A stretch of 64,000 nucleotides of DNA from contig NZ_KL503804.1 in assembly GCF_000709795.1 (NCBI RefSeq), positions 159,721 to 223,720 on the forward strand, read 5' to 3'. The stretch is from Bartonella bacilliformis Ver097 (GTDB lineage Bacteria > Pseudomonadota > Alphaproteobacteria > Rhizobiales > Rhizobiaceae). The first letter of the stretch is position 1, and every line of letters begins with the position of its first letter. Positions 30,320 to 38,542 of this stretch are shown here, piece after piece. The notes under the pieces were generated by a model, which was not told where the DNA came from, did no database searches, and worked only from the letters and a program-made list of their open reading frames with translations. The position numbers and the translations under genes are program-made.

Positions 30320-32365
30320 ATGACCAAAAAAAAATTATCATTAATCACTGTGGCCAAAATTAATACATGTAATAAAGATGGTAGTTTTATTGCATACCCC
30401 CTTAAGTGGGAAAATAGTACAAAACCCAATATTGAAATATTTCCTCCTCGCCGTATGAGAAATATAAATTTTCGTGTTGGAGATCACATTCTTATAAAAA
30501 TTTTCCGAAATAAAAATTTTCAAATTACGCCTTATACAGGACGAATTGTCCGTAAAATTGATAAACAAGAAACAAAAACTCTTGGTATCGTAAGAAAATT
30601 AGAAAATGGCAAATGGCAACTTTCCCCTATAGAGCGTAAAATCAGAGAATTCATTATTGATGAACCCTCAGATATTAAAATCAAATCTGGTAATCTCGTT
30701 GAAATTGAAATTAAAAATACGAATTGCAGATTTAAAAGTGCAAAAATAACAAATGTTTTAGAACACATTGATAGTGAAAAAACACTTGCAATGATTTCTC
30801 TCCTTTCCAAGAGAATTCCTTATATTTTTCCTGAAAACGTTCTTGAACAAGCAAAAAATATAAAACCTACTAATACAATCAACCGAGAAGATTGGCGACA
30901 CTTACCGTTTGTTACAATTGATCCACCAGATGCAAAAGACCATGATGATGCAGTTTACGCAATAAAGGATGAAGACCCTACAAATAGTGGTGGTTGGATC
31001 ACCATCGTCGCCATTGCAGATGTTTCTTATTATATAAAAACAGGAAGTGCTTTAGATAAAGAGGCATTACAGCGGGGGAATTCTGTTTATTTTCCTGATC
31101 GAGTTGTGCCAATGTTACCGGAAACTATTTCCAATTATTTATGCTCTTTACGTGAAGGAGAAGATAGGTTTTCTTTAGCTGTTCGCATGGTTTTTGATGC
31201 TAATGGTAATAAACGTAAACATAGCTTCCACCGTATTATAATGCGAACAGCTGCTAAATTATCTTATCAAGAGGTACAATGCGCAATTGAAGGAAACACA
31301 AATGAAAAAACAGCTCCTCTTATGGAAAATATTTTACAACCATTGTGGGCAGCTTATACTAGTCTTAAAATTGCACGCGATCTCCGGCAACCATTGAGAT
31401 TAGAGATATCCGAAAAAAAAGTTATTCTTGATCAACATGGACGCATCAAAGATATTTTACTTCCACCTCATTTGGAAGCTCATCGTCTCATTGAAGAATT
31501 TATGATACAAGCTAATGTTTCTGCTGCTGAAACATTGAAAGAACATCGTCAACCCTTCATTTATCGTATTCATGATGAACCCTCACTCACAAAACAGGAA
31601 ACACTGCGAAATTCTCTTCATAAATTTAGAATACCTCTCTCCCCAAAAGTAAAACTTACGTCAAAACAACTGAATAATATTCTCACAACAATCACAAATA
31701 CACAGCAACAGAAATTAATAAACCAAATTATTTTGCGCTCACAATCGCAAGCTGAGTATAATCCTAAAAATATAGGTCATTTTGGTTTAAATTTGCAAAA
31801 TTATGCACATTTTACATCACCGATCCGTCGCTATGCTGACCTGATTGTTCATCGAGCACTTATTAAAGCTTTGCAATTAGGCGATGATGGACTAACAGAT
31901 GAACAAGAACAAAATCTTGTAGAAATCGCCACGCAAATTTCTTCATATGAGCGTCGTGCTATGATGGCTGAAAGAGAAACAATTGATCGACTCGTTGCGC
32001 ACTATTTAGTTGATAAAATTGGTCATTTATTTAAAGGTCACATTTCCGGAGTTACAAAAGCAGGTCTTTTTATCTCTCTTGATAAACTCAATGCAGATGG
32101 TTTTGTACCTATTTCTACTCTTAAAAATGACTATTATCACTTTGATGAAGAACAGCACGCCCTTATAGGAAAACATAACTATAAATACTATCAACTTGGC
32201 AATGCAGTAGAAATCAAACTTGTAGAAGTACAACCTTTTTCTGGTGCTTTATGTTTTGAAATATTAACAGAACCTCAGCTATTAACTTCTTCATCTCTTT
32301 CTTACCATAAAACAAAATCTACCATGAAAAGACGGAAACGTAATTCCTACAAAAGAAAAATCTAA
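30320..32365 (+). CDS. rnr: Ribonuclease R lacking its N-terminal winged helix
   Basis: Processive 3'-5' exoribonuclease for structured RNA; 681 aa against 750-800 in relatives. Cold-shock-like OB domains cover about residues 40-160, the RNB catalytic domain has VTIDPPDAKDHDDAVYA with the four metal-binding Asp (201-210), then HFTSPIRRYADLIVHRAL, and an S1 domain spans about 560-650 ending with a basic tail. The retained start (MTKKKLSLITV) corresponds to a position about 90-100 residues into rhizobial homologues. The catalytic core looks intact, so the protein is probably active, but it may bind RNA differently. Confidence 0.93.
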   Translation: MTKKKLSLITVAKINTCNKDGSFIAYPLKWENSTKPNIEIFPPRRMRNINFRVGDHILIKIFRNKNFQITPYTGRIVRKIDKQETKTLGIVRKLENGKWQLSPIERKIREFIIDEPSDIKIKSGNLVEIEIKNTNCRFKSAKITNVLEHIDSEKTLAMISLLSKRIPYIFPENVLEQAKNIKPTNTINREDWRHLPFVTIDPPDAKDHDDAVYAIKDEDPTNSGGWITIVAIADVSYYIKTGSALDKEALQRGNSVYFPDRVVPMLPETISNYLCSLREGEDRFSLAVRMVFDANGNKRKHSFHRIIMRTAAKLSYQEVQCAIEGNTNEKTAPLMENILQPLWAAYTSLKIARDLRQPLRLEISEKKVILDQHGRIKDILLPPHLEAHRLIEEFMIQANVSAAETLKEHRQPFIYRIHDEPSLTKQETLRNSLHKFRIPLSPKVKLTSKQLNNILTTITNTQQQKLINQIILRSQSQAEYNPKNIGHFGLNLQNYAHFTSPIRRYADLIVHRALIKALQLGDDGLTDEQEQNLVEIATQISSYERRAMMAERETIDRLVAHYLVDKIGHLFKGHISGVTKAGLFISLDKLNADGFVPISTLKNDYYHFDEEQHALIGKHNYKYYQLGNAVEIKLVEVQPFSGALCFEILTEPQLLTSSSLSYHKTKSTMKRRKRNSYKRKI

Positions 32366-32420
32366 AAATTTCGAATCGATTGTCATTAACCCTACGCATT
32401 CATGACTCTAATATGCGGTA

Positions 32421-32451
32421 ATTTAATATATATTTTGACAATATATTAAAT
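32421..32451. terminator. AT-only 11-bp inverted repeat after rnr
   Basis: ATTTAATATAT (32421-32431) and ATATATTAAAT (32441-32451) form a perfect stem with a 9-nt loop, 55 bp past the rnr stop. It may help end the rnr transcript. With no G-C pairs and no strict T-run, it could also be chance in AT-rich DNA. Confidence 0.35.
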
Positions 32452-32539
32452 GGATTATAGAAAATCAGTAATTGATGAATTTATCTTCCTATAATTACTG
32501 AAAAAATCTTGCTCGATATCAATCAAATACTAGCTTGCT

Positions 32540-33330
32540 AAAAAATCTTCCTCTTATCTCAAGATTAATTTGGAAATTAAGTTTTTTATTTTTTCAACCA
32601 GTATTGGTTTGGTTCATTCTGTGATTCACGCTGCACTTCGCTATGACAATTACATTCATCCTATCAGAATTTTGGATCAACAATTCTCTGCTCCTCCTCA
32701 AAGAGGCAGTTTAGTACTTTCTATTTATGCTATTACTTTGGAACTAGAATTTTCTATCGGTCCAACACTGCCAAAATAGGAGCGCAGGATTTTACGCCTT
32801 TTATATGTTAGCAGTGTCTTTGTTGGAATTGTTGTTATACTAACTCCTACCGCTTCAAAATTAAACCTAAAATCTTAAAATAGTAAACATACCACATTTT
32901 TTTATATCACTACTTCAACTATGGCAGTATTGGTTTATGGTCTGTCAAAATGAGCGCGTTAACGTTTATAATATCTTTAGTTTATCAATCGGATATAACG
33001 AGAAACAGGCCTCACACTTTATAGTACCATAGATAAGCCGAACATCAATAGACTGTAATGCCTAATATTTTTCTTCTTGGTAGTGTATTTACATGTCTTT
33101 ATACAATTGGACTCCCACAGTTATATGCATACCTTAAAGGATATGAACTTGCTTCTGCTAATTCTTCTTTTATCTTTTTTATGGCATTTGAATGCTAATT
33201 GGACCTACCATTATCGGTCAAACAATGAATCTTAAACCTTTTGGTTTTTCTTCTGTAATGGCTTTTTTGGGAGCTTATATACTTATTTTAGTGCGTGTTT
33301 TCTTAATGAAAAAGCTAATCAACTCTTGAC
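32540..33330 (+). pseudogene. MFS transporter (YcaD-like) pseudogene
   Basis: Pieces of one membrane transporter can be read across frames: VWFIL, a stop, then FAMTITFILSEFWINN; APPQRGSLVLSIYAI; LYVSSVFVGIVVILTPTAS; NIFLLGSVFTCLYTIGLPQL; MLIGPTIIGQTMN; and VMAFLGAYILILVRVFLMKK. The ESWLN-like segment followed by QRG is typical of the YcaD-like MFS group, and such a gene lies near rpmG in other Rhizobiales (recalled). At least three frame changes and several stops make it non-functional. A 69-codon stretch at 32570-32779 is only a fragment of it. Confidence 0.75.
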
Positions 33331-33432
33331 TTTTTTTGTAACATCCGTAGGCTAATGAAAAATCTGGTTTACATTAAAAATGGATTTTAGTGACAAAGTA
33401 GTGTTATTTTCAACATAAATAGGATCATTATT

Positions 33433-33600
33433 ATGGCTAAGGCAGCAACGATTAAGATTAAGCTTTTGTCAACTGCAGATACCGGTTTTTTCTATGTAAC
33501 GAAAAAAAATAGCCGTACGATGACAGATAAGATGAATAAACGTAAATATGATCCAATTGTTAAAAAGCATGTTGAGTTTAAAGAAACAAAAATCAAATAA
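33433..33600 (+). CDS. rpmG: 50S ribosomal protein L33
   Basis: A 55-residue protein starting [20 protein letters not shown], followed by [20 protein letters not shown] and ending [11 protein letters not shown]; this is L33 of the alphaproteobacterial, zinc-independent type (no CxxC pairs). It lies between the MFS pseudogene and a non-coding stretch, monocistronic. Confidence 0.97.
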   Translation: MAKAATIKIKLLSTADTGFFYVTKKNSRTMTDKMNKRKYDPIVKKHVEFKETKIK

Positions 33601-34040
33601 TTACTTTTGTTCTTTTCAGCTTACAATTCTCAAGAACAGTCGTAAATAAAAATAAAATGTGTGTGTTTGTATATTATTTGTCGTGATTTAGTGTTTCAAC
33701 TTCTAATTTAGTCAAATTATTAAAAAATTGGATACACTAACTTTGTCTTATTGAATGGAGAGCACGTGTTTTTTCTCTAAAAAAGCTTATTGAATGTTTG
33801 GCATTTTTTATCAAAAATAAGAATGTATTTTTGATTTTAATCCTCAATCCAAATGATATTTATTAAAAATTTTATTCGTGTAAAAAAGAAACTTAAGAGA
33901 TATACCTATAGCCAATATATGTTTCTATATCCCGTTTATTAAGATGTATAATATATCTACTTTATAAAAAACAGATTGTTGCAAACTATAATAATCTCGT
34001 TTTACGAAAATTATAATACGTTGGTATCTCACTGCTTAAT
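33601..34040. other. Spacer after rpmG
   Basis: About 440 bp of AT-rich sequence. A weak inverted repeat (TGTTCTT at 33608-33614 with AAGAACA at 33632-33638) may end the rpmG transcript. CTTATTGAATG occurs twice (33747 and 33786). I recognise no gene. Confidence 0.5.
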
Positions 34041-34685
34041 ATGAAAAAATTTAGACATTCAAAAATCCAAATTTCTTGGTTAGTGCTATCTCTAAAACAG
34101 TACTTTAAATATGAGTTTATTAATTTTATGAAAGAAAAAGCTACTCTTCATTCCAATTTAGATAGCTTCAAAAAAAAAGTTTTTAGCTTAATTGTCTTAG
34201 TAACCACTATCTTCACCAATATGGTTGTTTATACGGAATATGCTCAAACACAAAAGCCAATTTCTATAAAGTCTATTAAGGGTTATGCATCAGTTATTGA
34301 TGGAGATTCAATCAAAGTTTCTGATATCATGGTCCGACTTATAGGAATTGATGCTCCTGAGCTCCATCAATTTTGTGGTATGAAAACAAAACGTTATCCG
34401 TGTGGACAAAAAGCTAAAGAATATTTAAAAAGGCTTATAACAAAAAAAATTGTTACATGTTATTGGAATATAAAAGACAAATATCGGCGTATCCTTGGTA
34501 CGTGTCAAACAAAACAAGTCAAAAATATTAATGCAACAATGGTACAGAACGGTTGGGCTGTAAGTTATAATAGCTATCGTAAAGAGGAAGAAGAAGCCCG
34601 TAAAAAAAAGAAAGGTATATGGCAATCAAGTTTTCAACAACCACGAGAATGGAGAAGAATTCACCTTAACAAAAGAGCACAGTAA
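34041..34685 (+). CDS. Thermonuclease (SNase-like) family protein, membrane-anchored or exported
   Basis: A 214-residue staphylococcal-nuclease-like protein. A hydrophobic segment at about 47-68 (or 18-39 if translation starts at ATG 34128) serves as signal or anchor. The SNase fold follows: ASVIDGDSIKV, VRLIGIDAPELHQFCG, CGQKAKEYLKRLI, KYRRILGTC and NATMVQNGWAVSY. Catalytic Arg/Glu/Asp equivalents appear present (RLIGIDAPE, D of DKYRR), so nuclease activity is plausible. The tail is rich in Lys/Arg/Glu. Start uncertain; neither candidate has a strong Shine-Dalgarno. Confidence 0.82.
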   Translation: MKKFRHSKIQISWLVLSLKQYFKYEFINFMKEKATLHSNLDSFKKKVFSLIVLVTTIFTNMVVYTEYAQTQKPISIKSIKGYASVIDGDSIKVSDIMVRLIGIDAPELHQFCGMKTKRYPCGQKAKEYLKRLITKKIVTCYWNIKDKYRRILGTCQTKQVKNINATMVQNGWAVSYNSYRKEEEEARKKKKGIWQSSFQQPREWRRIHLNKRAQ

Positions 34686-34686
34686 A

Positions 34687-35367
34687 ATGCTCTCCTTTCT
34701 ACAATGCAAATGTTACTTGCTTATTTTACTTATGAAAAAACAACGATGTGATAAAATTATTGAACTTGAAAAAAAAATTCACTCTTGTCGTATCTGTATA
34801 ACGAATCCGCGTTATTACCCTCCCTTACCTCATGAACCACGACCTGTTGTTTATTTATCCGATACAGCTTCTATCGCAATTGCAGGACAAGCACCAGGAT
34901 TACGGGTACATGAAAGTTCTATTCCCTTCAATGATCGCTCCGGCGAAACATTACGTAATTGGCTCAGTGTAACTCGTAATCAGTTTTATGACAGATCTTT
35001 ATTTGCCATTATTCCTATGGGATTTTGTTTTCCGGGCTATGACCAAAATAAATCCGACTTACCACCAAGGCGTGAATGCCAAGAAATATGGCATAAAGAA
35101 GTATTTCAAGCTATGCCACAAATAAAGCTTGTTCTTGCTATTGGAAGTTATGCACAGAAATGGCACATTACAGGATTAAAATACAAAACTGTTTCAGAAA
35201 CCGTCAGTGATTGGAAAAACATTCTCTCTATACGTCAACCCAGAGGATATAATGTCATACCATTGCCTCATCCATCATGGCGAAATACTTTTTGGTTACA
35301 AAAACACCCCTGGTTTCAGGATGAACTTATTGTGTATCTTCGCCATTTAATTCATAAGTTTTTGTAA
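34687..35367 (+). CDS. Uracil-DNA glycosylase superfamily protein
   Basis: A 226-residue protein of the uracil-DNA-glycosylase-like superfamily. Seen: IAIAGQAPGLRVHESSIPFN (motif 1 region), MGFCFPGYDQNKSDLPPRREC, LVLAIGSYAQKWH and LPHPSWRN (motif 2-like, His-Pro-Ser). CRIC ... near the N-terminus offers only one CxxC pair, so a canonical family 4 [4Fe-4S] site is not evident. An alternative start is ATG 34732 (MKKQRCDKI), which removes a short hydrophobic N-terminus. It follows the SNase gene by 1 bp and is probably in one transcript with it. Confidence 0.83.
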   Translation: MLSFLQCKCYLLILLMKKQRCDKIIELEKKIHSCRICITNPRYYPPLPHEPRPVVYLSDTASIAIAGQAPGLRVHESSIPFNDRSGETLRNWLSVTRNQFYDRSLFAIIPMGFCFPGYDQNKSDLPPRRECQEIWHKEVFQAMPQIKLVLAIGSYAQKWHITGLKYKTVSETVSDWKNILSIRQPRGYNVIPLPHPSWRNTFWLQKHPWFQDELIVYLRHLIHKFL

Positions 35368-35375
35368 ATTAAATT

Positions 35376-35868
35376 GGAAAAGAAAATATAGATGGTCTTG
35401 ATCGAAAAATCCTCCATTTGTTGCAAGAAGATGCCACACTCTCTGTCGCTGATATTGCTAAAAAGTTGAACTCTCTACAACCCCTTGTTGGCGTAGGATT
35501 CAAAAACTCGATGATGACGGTGTTATTCAACGTCGTGTTGCTATTCTTTTTCCTCAAAAAGTGAATGCACATGTTACTGTTTTTGTTTCTATTCGTGTCC
35601 ATTTACATAACCATGAATAGCTAAAACGCTTTTCAAGAATTTTGCAAGAATTTCGTGAAGTTATTGCATTTTATAGAATGAGTGGAGATATAGATTATTT
35701 ATTACGTGTTGTGGTTCCCAATATTGAAGCTTATGATCTTTTTTATAAAAATTAATTTCTAAAGTTGATATTTGTAACGTATCATCCTCTTTCGCAATAA
35801 AGCAAATTAAATATACAACAGAGCTACCTCTTGACTATATAAAATTACAAAATCCAAATGGACAATAA
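35376..35868 (+). pseudogene. Lrp/AsnC-family regulator pseudogene
   Basis: Reading across frames gives a clear Lrp/AsnC protein: LDRKILHLLQEDATLSVADI (HTH), STTPCWRRIQKLDDDGVIQR, VNAHVTVFVSIRVH, AFYRMSGDIDYLLRVVVPN, and SSSFAIKQIKYTTELPLDY to a stop at 35868. Three lesions are visible: a one-base deletion near 35472 (LN/STTP junction), an in-frame TAG near 35619 where Trp is expected (HNHE-stop-LKRF), and a one-base deletion in the A-run near 35751. The start codon is also lost. The rest is well conserved, so inactivation is fairly recent. Confidence 0.88.
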
Positions 35869-35906
35869 ATTTTGAATTTTTTTGATGTTTATGGCAATTT
35901 AATTCC

Positions 35907-36911
35907 CTAAATAGCGACATCCTGTTCAAATATTGCCATTTGTGCATGTGTTAAAACAGCAGCCTTAACCACACCAGCTGCCATAGCAGCGCCTATTCCT
36001 TCACCAAGATTCACCTTTAAATCTAAAAGCGGTTCTTTTCCTATTTTTTCTAAAAGTTTGCGATGTGCTGAGTCAGTAGAAATATGCCCAATAATAATAT
36101 GATCAAGAGATCTTGGATGCATTTTATAAAGAATTGATGCTGCTGCTGTTGCTACAAAACTATCCAAAATAACTGGAATTTTTTTCATTCTTGCAGCTAA
36201 AATAGCTCCTACCATAGCAGCAATTTCACGCCCTCCTAAACAACGCATAACCTCAAAAGGATCATTTAAATAATCTTTATGCAAAAAAACTGCTGTTTTT
36301 ACTGCCACCACTTTGCGTTGATAAAATTCCTCTACATCTCCTGTATCAGGACCCACCCACTCCTCAGCCTCTCCACCAAATAGAGCTAAACATAAGGCTG
36401 AAGCTATCGTTGTATTGCCAATTCCCATTTCCCCCACACACAAAAGATCTATTCCTCCAGCAATCGATTCCATTCCAAATGCCATCGTTGCAGCTGCACT
36501 ACGCTCATCCATTGCAGCATCCTTGGTAATATTCATTGTTGGATATTCTAAAGCCAAATCAAATATCTTCAATCCAAGATCATAGGCTGCGCAAATTTGA
36601 TTAATAGCACCACCACCAGCTGCAAAGTTATTGACTATCTGTTGTGTCATAGATCGCGGAAATGGTGTAACATTTTCGTCAGTTACACCATGATTTCCAG
36701 AAAAAATAGCTACTAAAGGCCGCCTTATTATTGGCTTTTCTTCAGCTCTCCACCCAGCATACCAAACTGCGATATCTCCTAATTTTCCTAATCCTCCTTG
36801 CAACTTTGTTAATTGCGTTTGCCGTTTTTTTGCTAAAGTCATAGTGAACTCATCAGCATCGGGTAAATTTGTTAGTAATGTACGAAAATCATCAAATGGA
36901 CTAACGGTCAT
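35907..36911 (-). CDS. cobT: Nicotinate-nucleotide-dimethylbenzimidazole phosphoribosyltransferase
   Basis: Makes alpha-ribazole phosphate for the lower ligand of cobalamin; 334 aa. Motifs: FSGNHGVTDENVTPFPRSMT, GEMGIGNTTIASAL, VGPDTGD, and LGEGIGAAMA near the C-terminus with the catalytic Glu. All look intact. No other cobalamin gene (cobS/cobV, cobU, cobC) is in the window. It may support lower-ligand remodelling of salvaged corrinoids (inference). No B12 riboswitch motif is visible in the spacer upstream. Confidence 0.95.
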   Translation of the reverse strand: MTVSPFDDFRTLLTNLPDADEFTMTLAKKRQTQLTKLQGGLGKLGDIAVWYAGWRAEEKPIIRRPLVAIFSGNHGVTDENVTPFPRSMTQQIVNNFAAGGGAINQICAAYDLGLKIFDLALEYPTMNITKDAAMDERSAAATMAFGMESIAGGIDLLCVGEMGIGNTTIASALCLALFGGEAEEWVGPDTGDVEEFYQRKVVAVKTAVFLHKDYLNDPFEVMRCLGGREIAAMVGAILAARMKKIPVILDSFVATAAASILYKMHPRSLDHIIIGHISTDSAHRKLLEKIGKEPLLDLKVNLGEGIGAAMAAGVVKAAVLTHAQMAIFEQDVAI

Positions 36912-37263
36912 GAAAATACCTTTTTGAGTGTATGTTTATAGAATTTTATTCTACAAACAGAGTATAAAGAATTCATTGTCATTTTTAGGAAAAAATAAAT
37001 ATACTATACATTGTGAGACTAATTATAGTTTTCTAATAAAATCACTCTATTCTCTGGCTACTTGATTTAAAATTCTAAAATGTCTCTAATAATACAATCT
37101 CTAATATTTGTATTCTAAAGATACTCTAGATAAATAACAGGTGAATAAAAATTGAAATTCTTCTTTTTAATATCTCAATAATTTTAAATTATCTATAAAT
37201 GACAATATATAATATAAATTATTTATTCTAAAATATAAAAATGAGATACTCGCAAAACTTACT
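36912..37263. other. Spacer between dusA and cobT
   Basis: About 350 bp, extremely AT-rich, with no reading frame, no B12-box and no strong hairpin that I could find. Confidence 0.5.
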
Positions 37264-38244
37264 TTAAATAAGAGCAGAAAAAGCTTCTTTTAAAATACGC
37301 ACATCTGCATCTTTTCTTGTTGCATCATTTGACAATATTTGTCGCCATCGACGTGCACCGTCGCGACCATAAAAAAAGCTGATCATATGACGTGTCACAT
37401 GAGAAAGACGCCCACCTGATGCAATATGTTTCGTAGCATAATCACACATGATATCAATTACATCACAATCCTTAAGATTGTTCTGTGACTCACCGTATAT
37501 CTCAGAATCAATGAGTTGCAATAAAGAAGGATTATAATAAACTTGCCGTCCTACCATAACAGCATCACATAATTTCAAATGTTCTTTTATTTCAGAAATT
37601 GATTTAATTCCTCCATTTATCCCTACGAATTTATTATAAAACTTATTTTTAAATTTATAAACTCTTTTATAATTAAGTGGCGGAATATTTCGATTTTCTT
37701 TGGGACTTAAACCTTTTAACCACGCCTTGCGTGCATGTACCCAGAGTGCATCACAACCAGCATTCCATACTCGATCTGCTAAAAAATCTAAAGCCAACTC
37801 TTCATCTTGCTCATCCACACCAATTCGACATTTAACGGTCACAGGTACAGTAACAACCCTTTTCATCGCTTCTACAGCATTCGCTACAACATCAGGGTTT
37901 AACATTAAACAAGCACCAAATGTGCCTGACTGAACACGATTTGATGGACAACCTACATTTAAATTTATCTCATCATAACCAAAATCTTCTGCAATTTGCG
38001 CAGCTTCTGCTAATTTTTTAGGATCCGATCCCCCTATTTGCAATGCAACAGGATGCTCTTGATTATTAAAAGTTAAGAGTGATCCACGGATACCGTGGAT
38101 TATAGCATCCGCAACAACCATTTCAGTATAAAGAAGTGCTTTTTTTGTTAAAAGACGGTAAAAAAATCGGCAATGTCGATCTGTCCAATCCAACATTGGG
38201 GCTACCGCAAATTTTACCAATGACGGAGAACTATAAAATATCAT
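37264..38244 (-). CDS. dusA: tRNA-dihydrouridine(20/20a) synthase DusA
   Basis: FMN enzyme reducing uridine 20/20a in the tRNA D-loop; 326 aa. Motifs: FAVAPMLDWTDRHCRFFYRL, DEINLNVGCPSNRVQSGTFG with the catalytic Cys, VTVKCRIGVD, WVHARKAWLKGLSPKENRN (the KGLSPKENR pattern is specific to DusA) and GINGGIKS. Monocistronic. Confidence 0.96.
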   Translation of the reverse strand: MIFYSSPSLVKFAVAPMLDWTDRHCRFFYRLLTKKALLYTEMVVADAIIHGIRGSLLTFNNQEHPVALQIGGSDPKKLAEAAQIAEDFGYDEINLNVGCPSNRVQSGTFGACLMLNPDVVANAVEAMKRVVTVPVTVKCRIGVDEQDEELALDFLADRVWNAGCDALWVHARKAWLKGLSPKENRNIPPLNYKRVYKFKNKFYNKFVGINGGIKSISEIKEHLKLCDAVMVGRQVYYNPSLLQLIDSEIYGESQNNLKDCDVIDIMCDYATKHIASGGRLSHVTRHMISFFYGRDGARRWRQILSNDATRKDADVRILKEAFSALI

Positions 38245-38371
38245 AGAAGAATTTTATTCTATATTTCATTAATAGCATTTCATCCACATAGACAGCCAGA
38301 GCTTTCCCTATTCTCCATTACATTAATTTTTAGAAGATCAAAATGCGCTTTATATTTACTGCTGTTATTAA

Positions 38372-38409
38372 TTTATATTTTAAATAACAAAAATCATTTA
38401 AAATATAAA
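38372..38409. repeat. Perfect 14-bp inverted repeat between cckA and dusA
   Basis: TTTATATTTTAAAT (38372-38385) and ATTTAAAATATAAA (38396-38409) surround a 10-nt loop, about 135 bp past the cckA stop on the minus strand. AT-only. Possibly a transcript end for cckA or a protein-binding site; chance is possible at this base composition. Confidence 0.4.
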
Positions 38410-38542
38410 ATTTCTAATGTTATGGTGCTCCTATCTTCCCAACGCACCTTTACCTACATCGGTATTGTTTTACCCTACATTGTATCGTTCTATATCCAGT
38501 ATCTCTTGCCTTATTTATTTTTCTAATTCTAATCACGTTGTT

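Noticed and set aside
30532..30810. 92-codon minus-strand frame
   Set aside because: Antisense to the well-conserved rnr gene; no protein family features.
32570..32779. 69-codon frame as a gene of its own
   Set aside because: It is one fragment of the MFS pseudogene; the conserved residues continue in other frames on both sides.
33747..33796. Direct repeat CTTATTGAATG (two copies)
   Set aside because: Only 11 bp, two copies, AT-rich; not enough to support a repeat array or binding site.
35369..35602. 77-codon minus-strand frame
   Set aside because: Antisense to the lrp pseudogene, whose plus-strand reading is clearly conserved.
36912..37263. Possible cobalamin riboswitch ahead of cobT
   Set aside because: No B12-box or G-C rich stems are present in this very AT-rich spacer.
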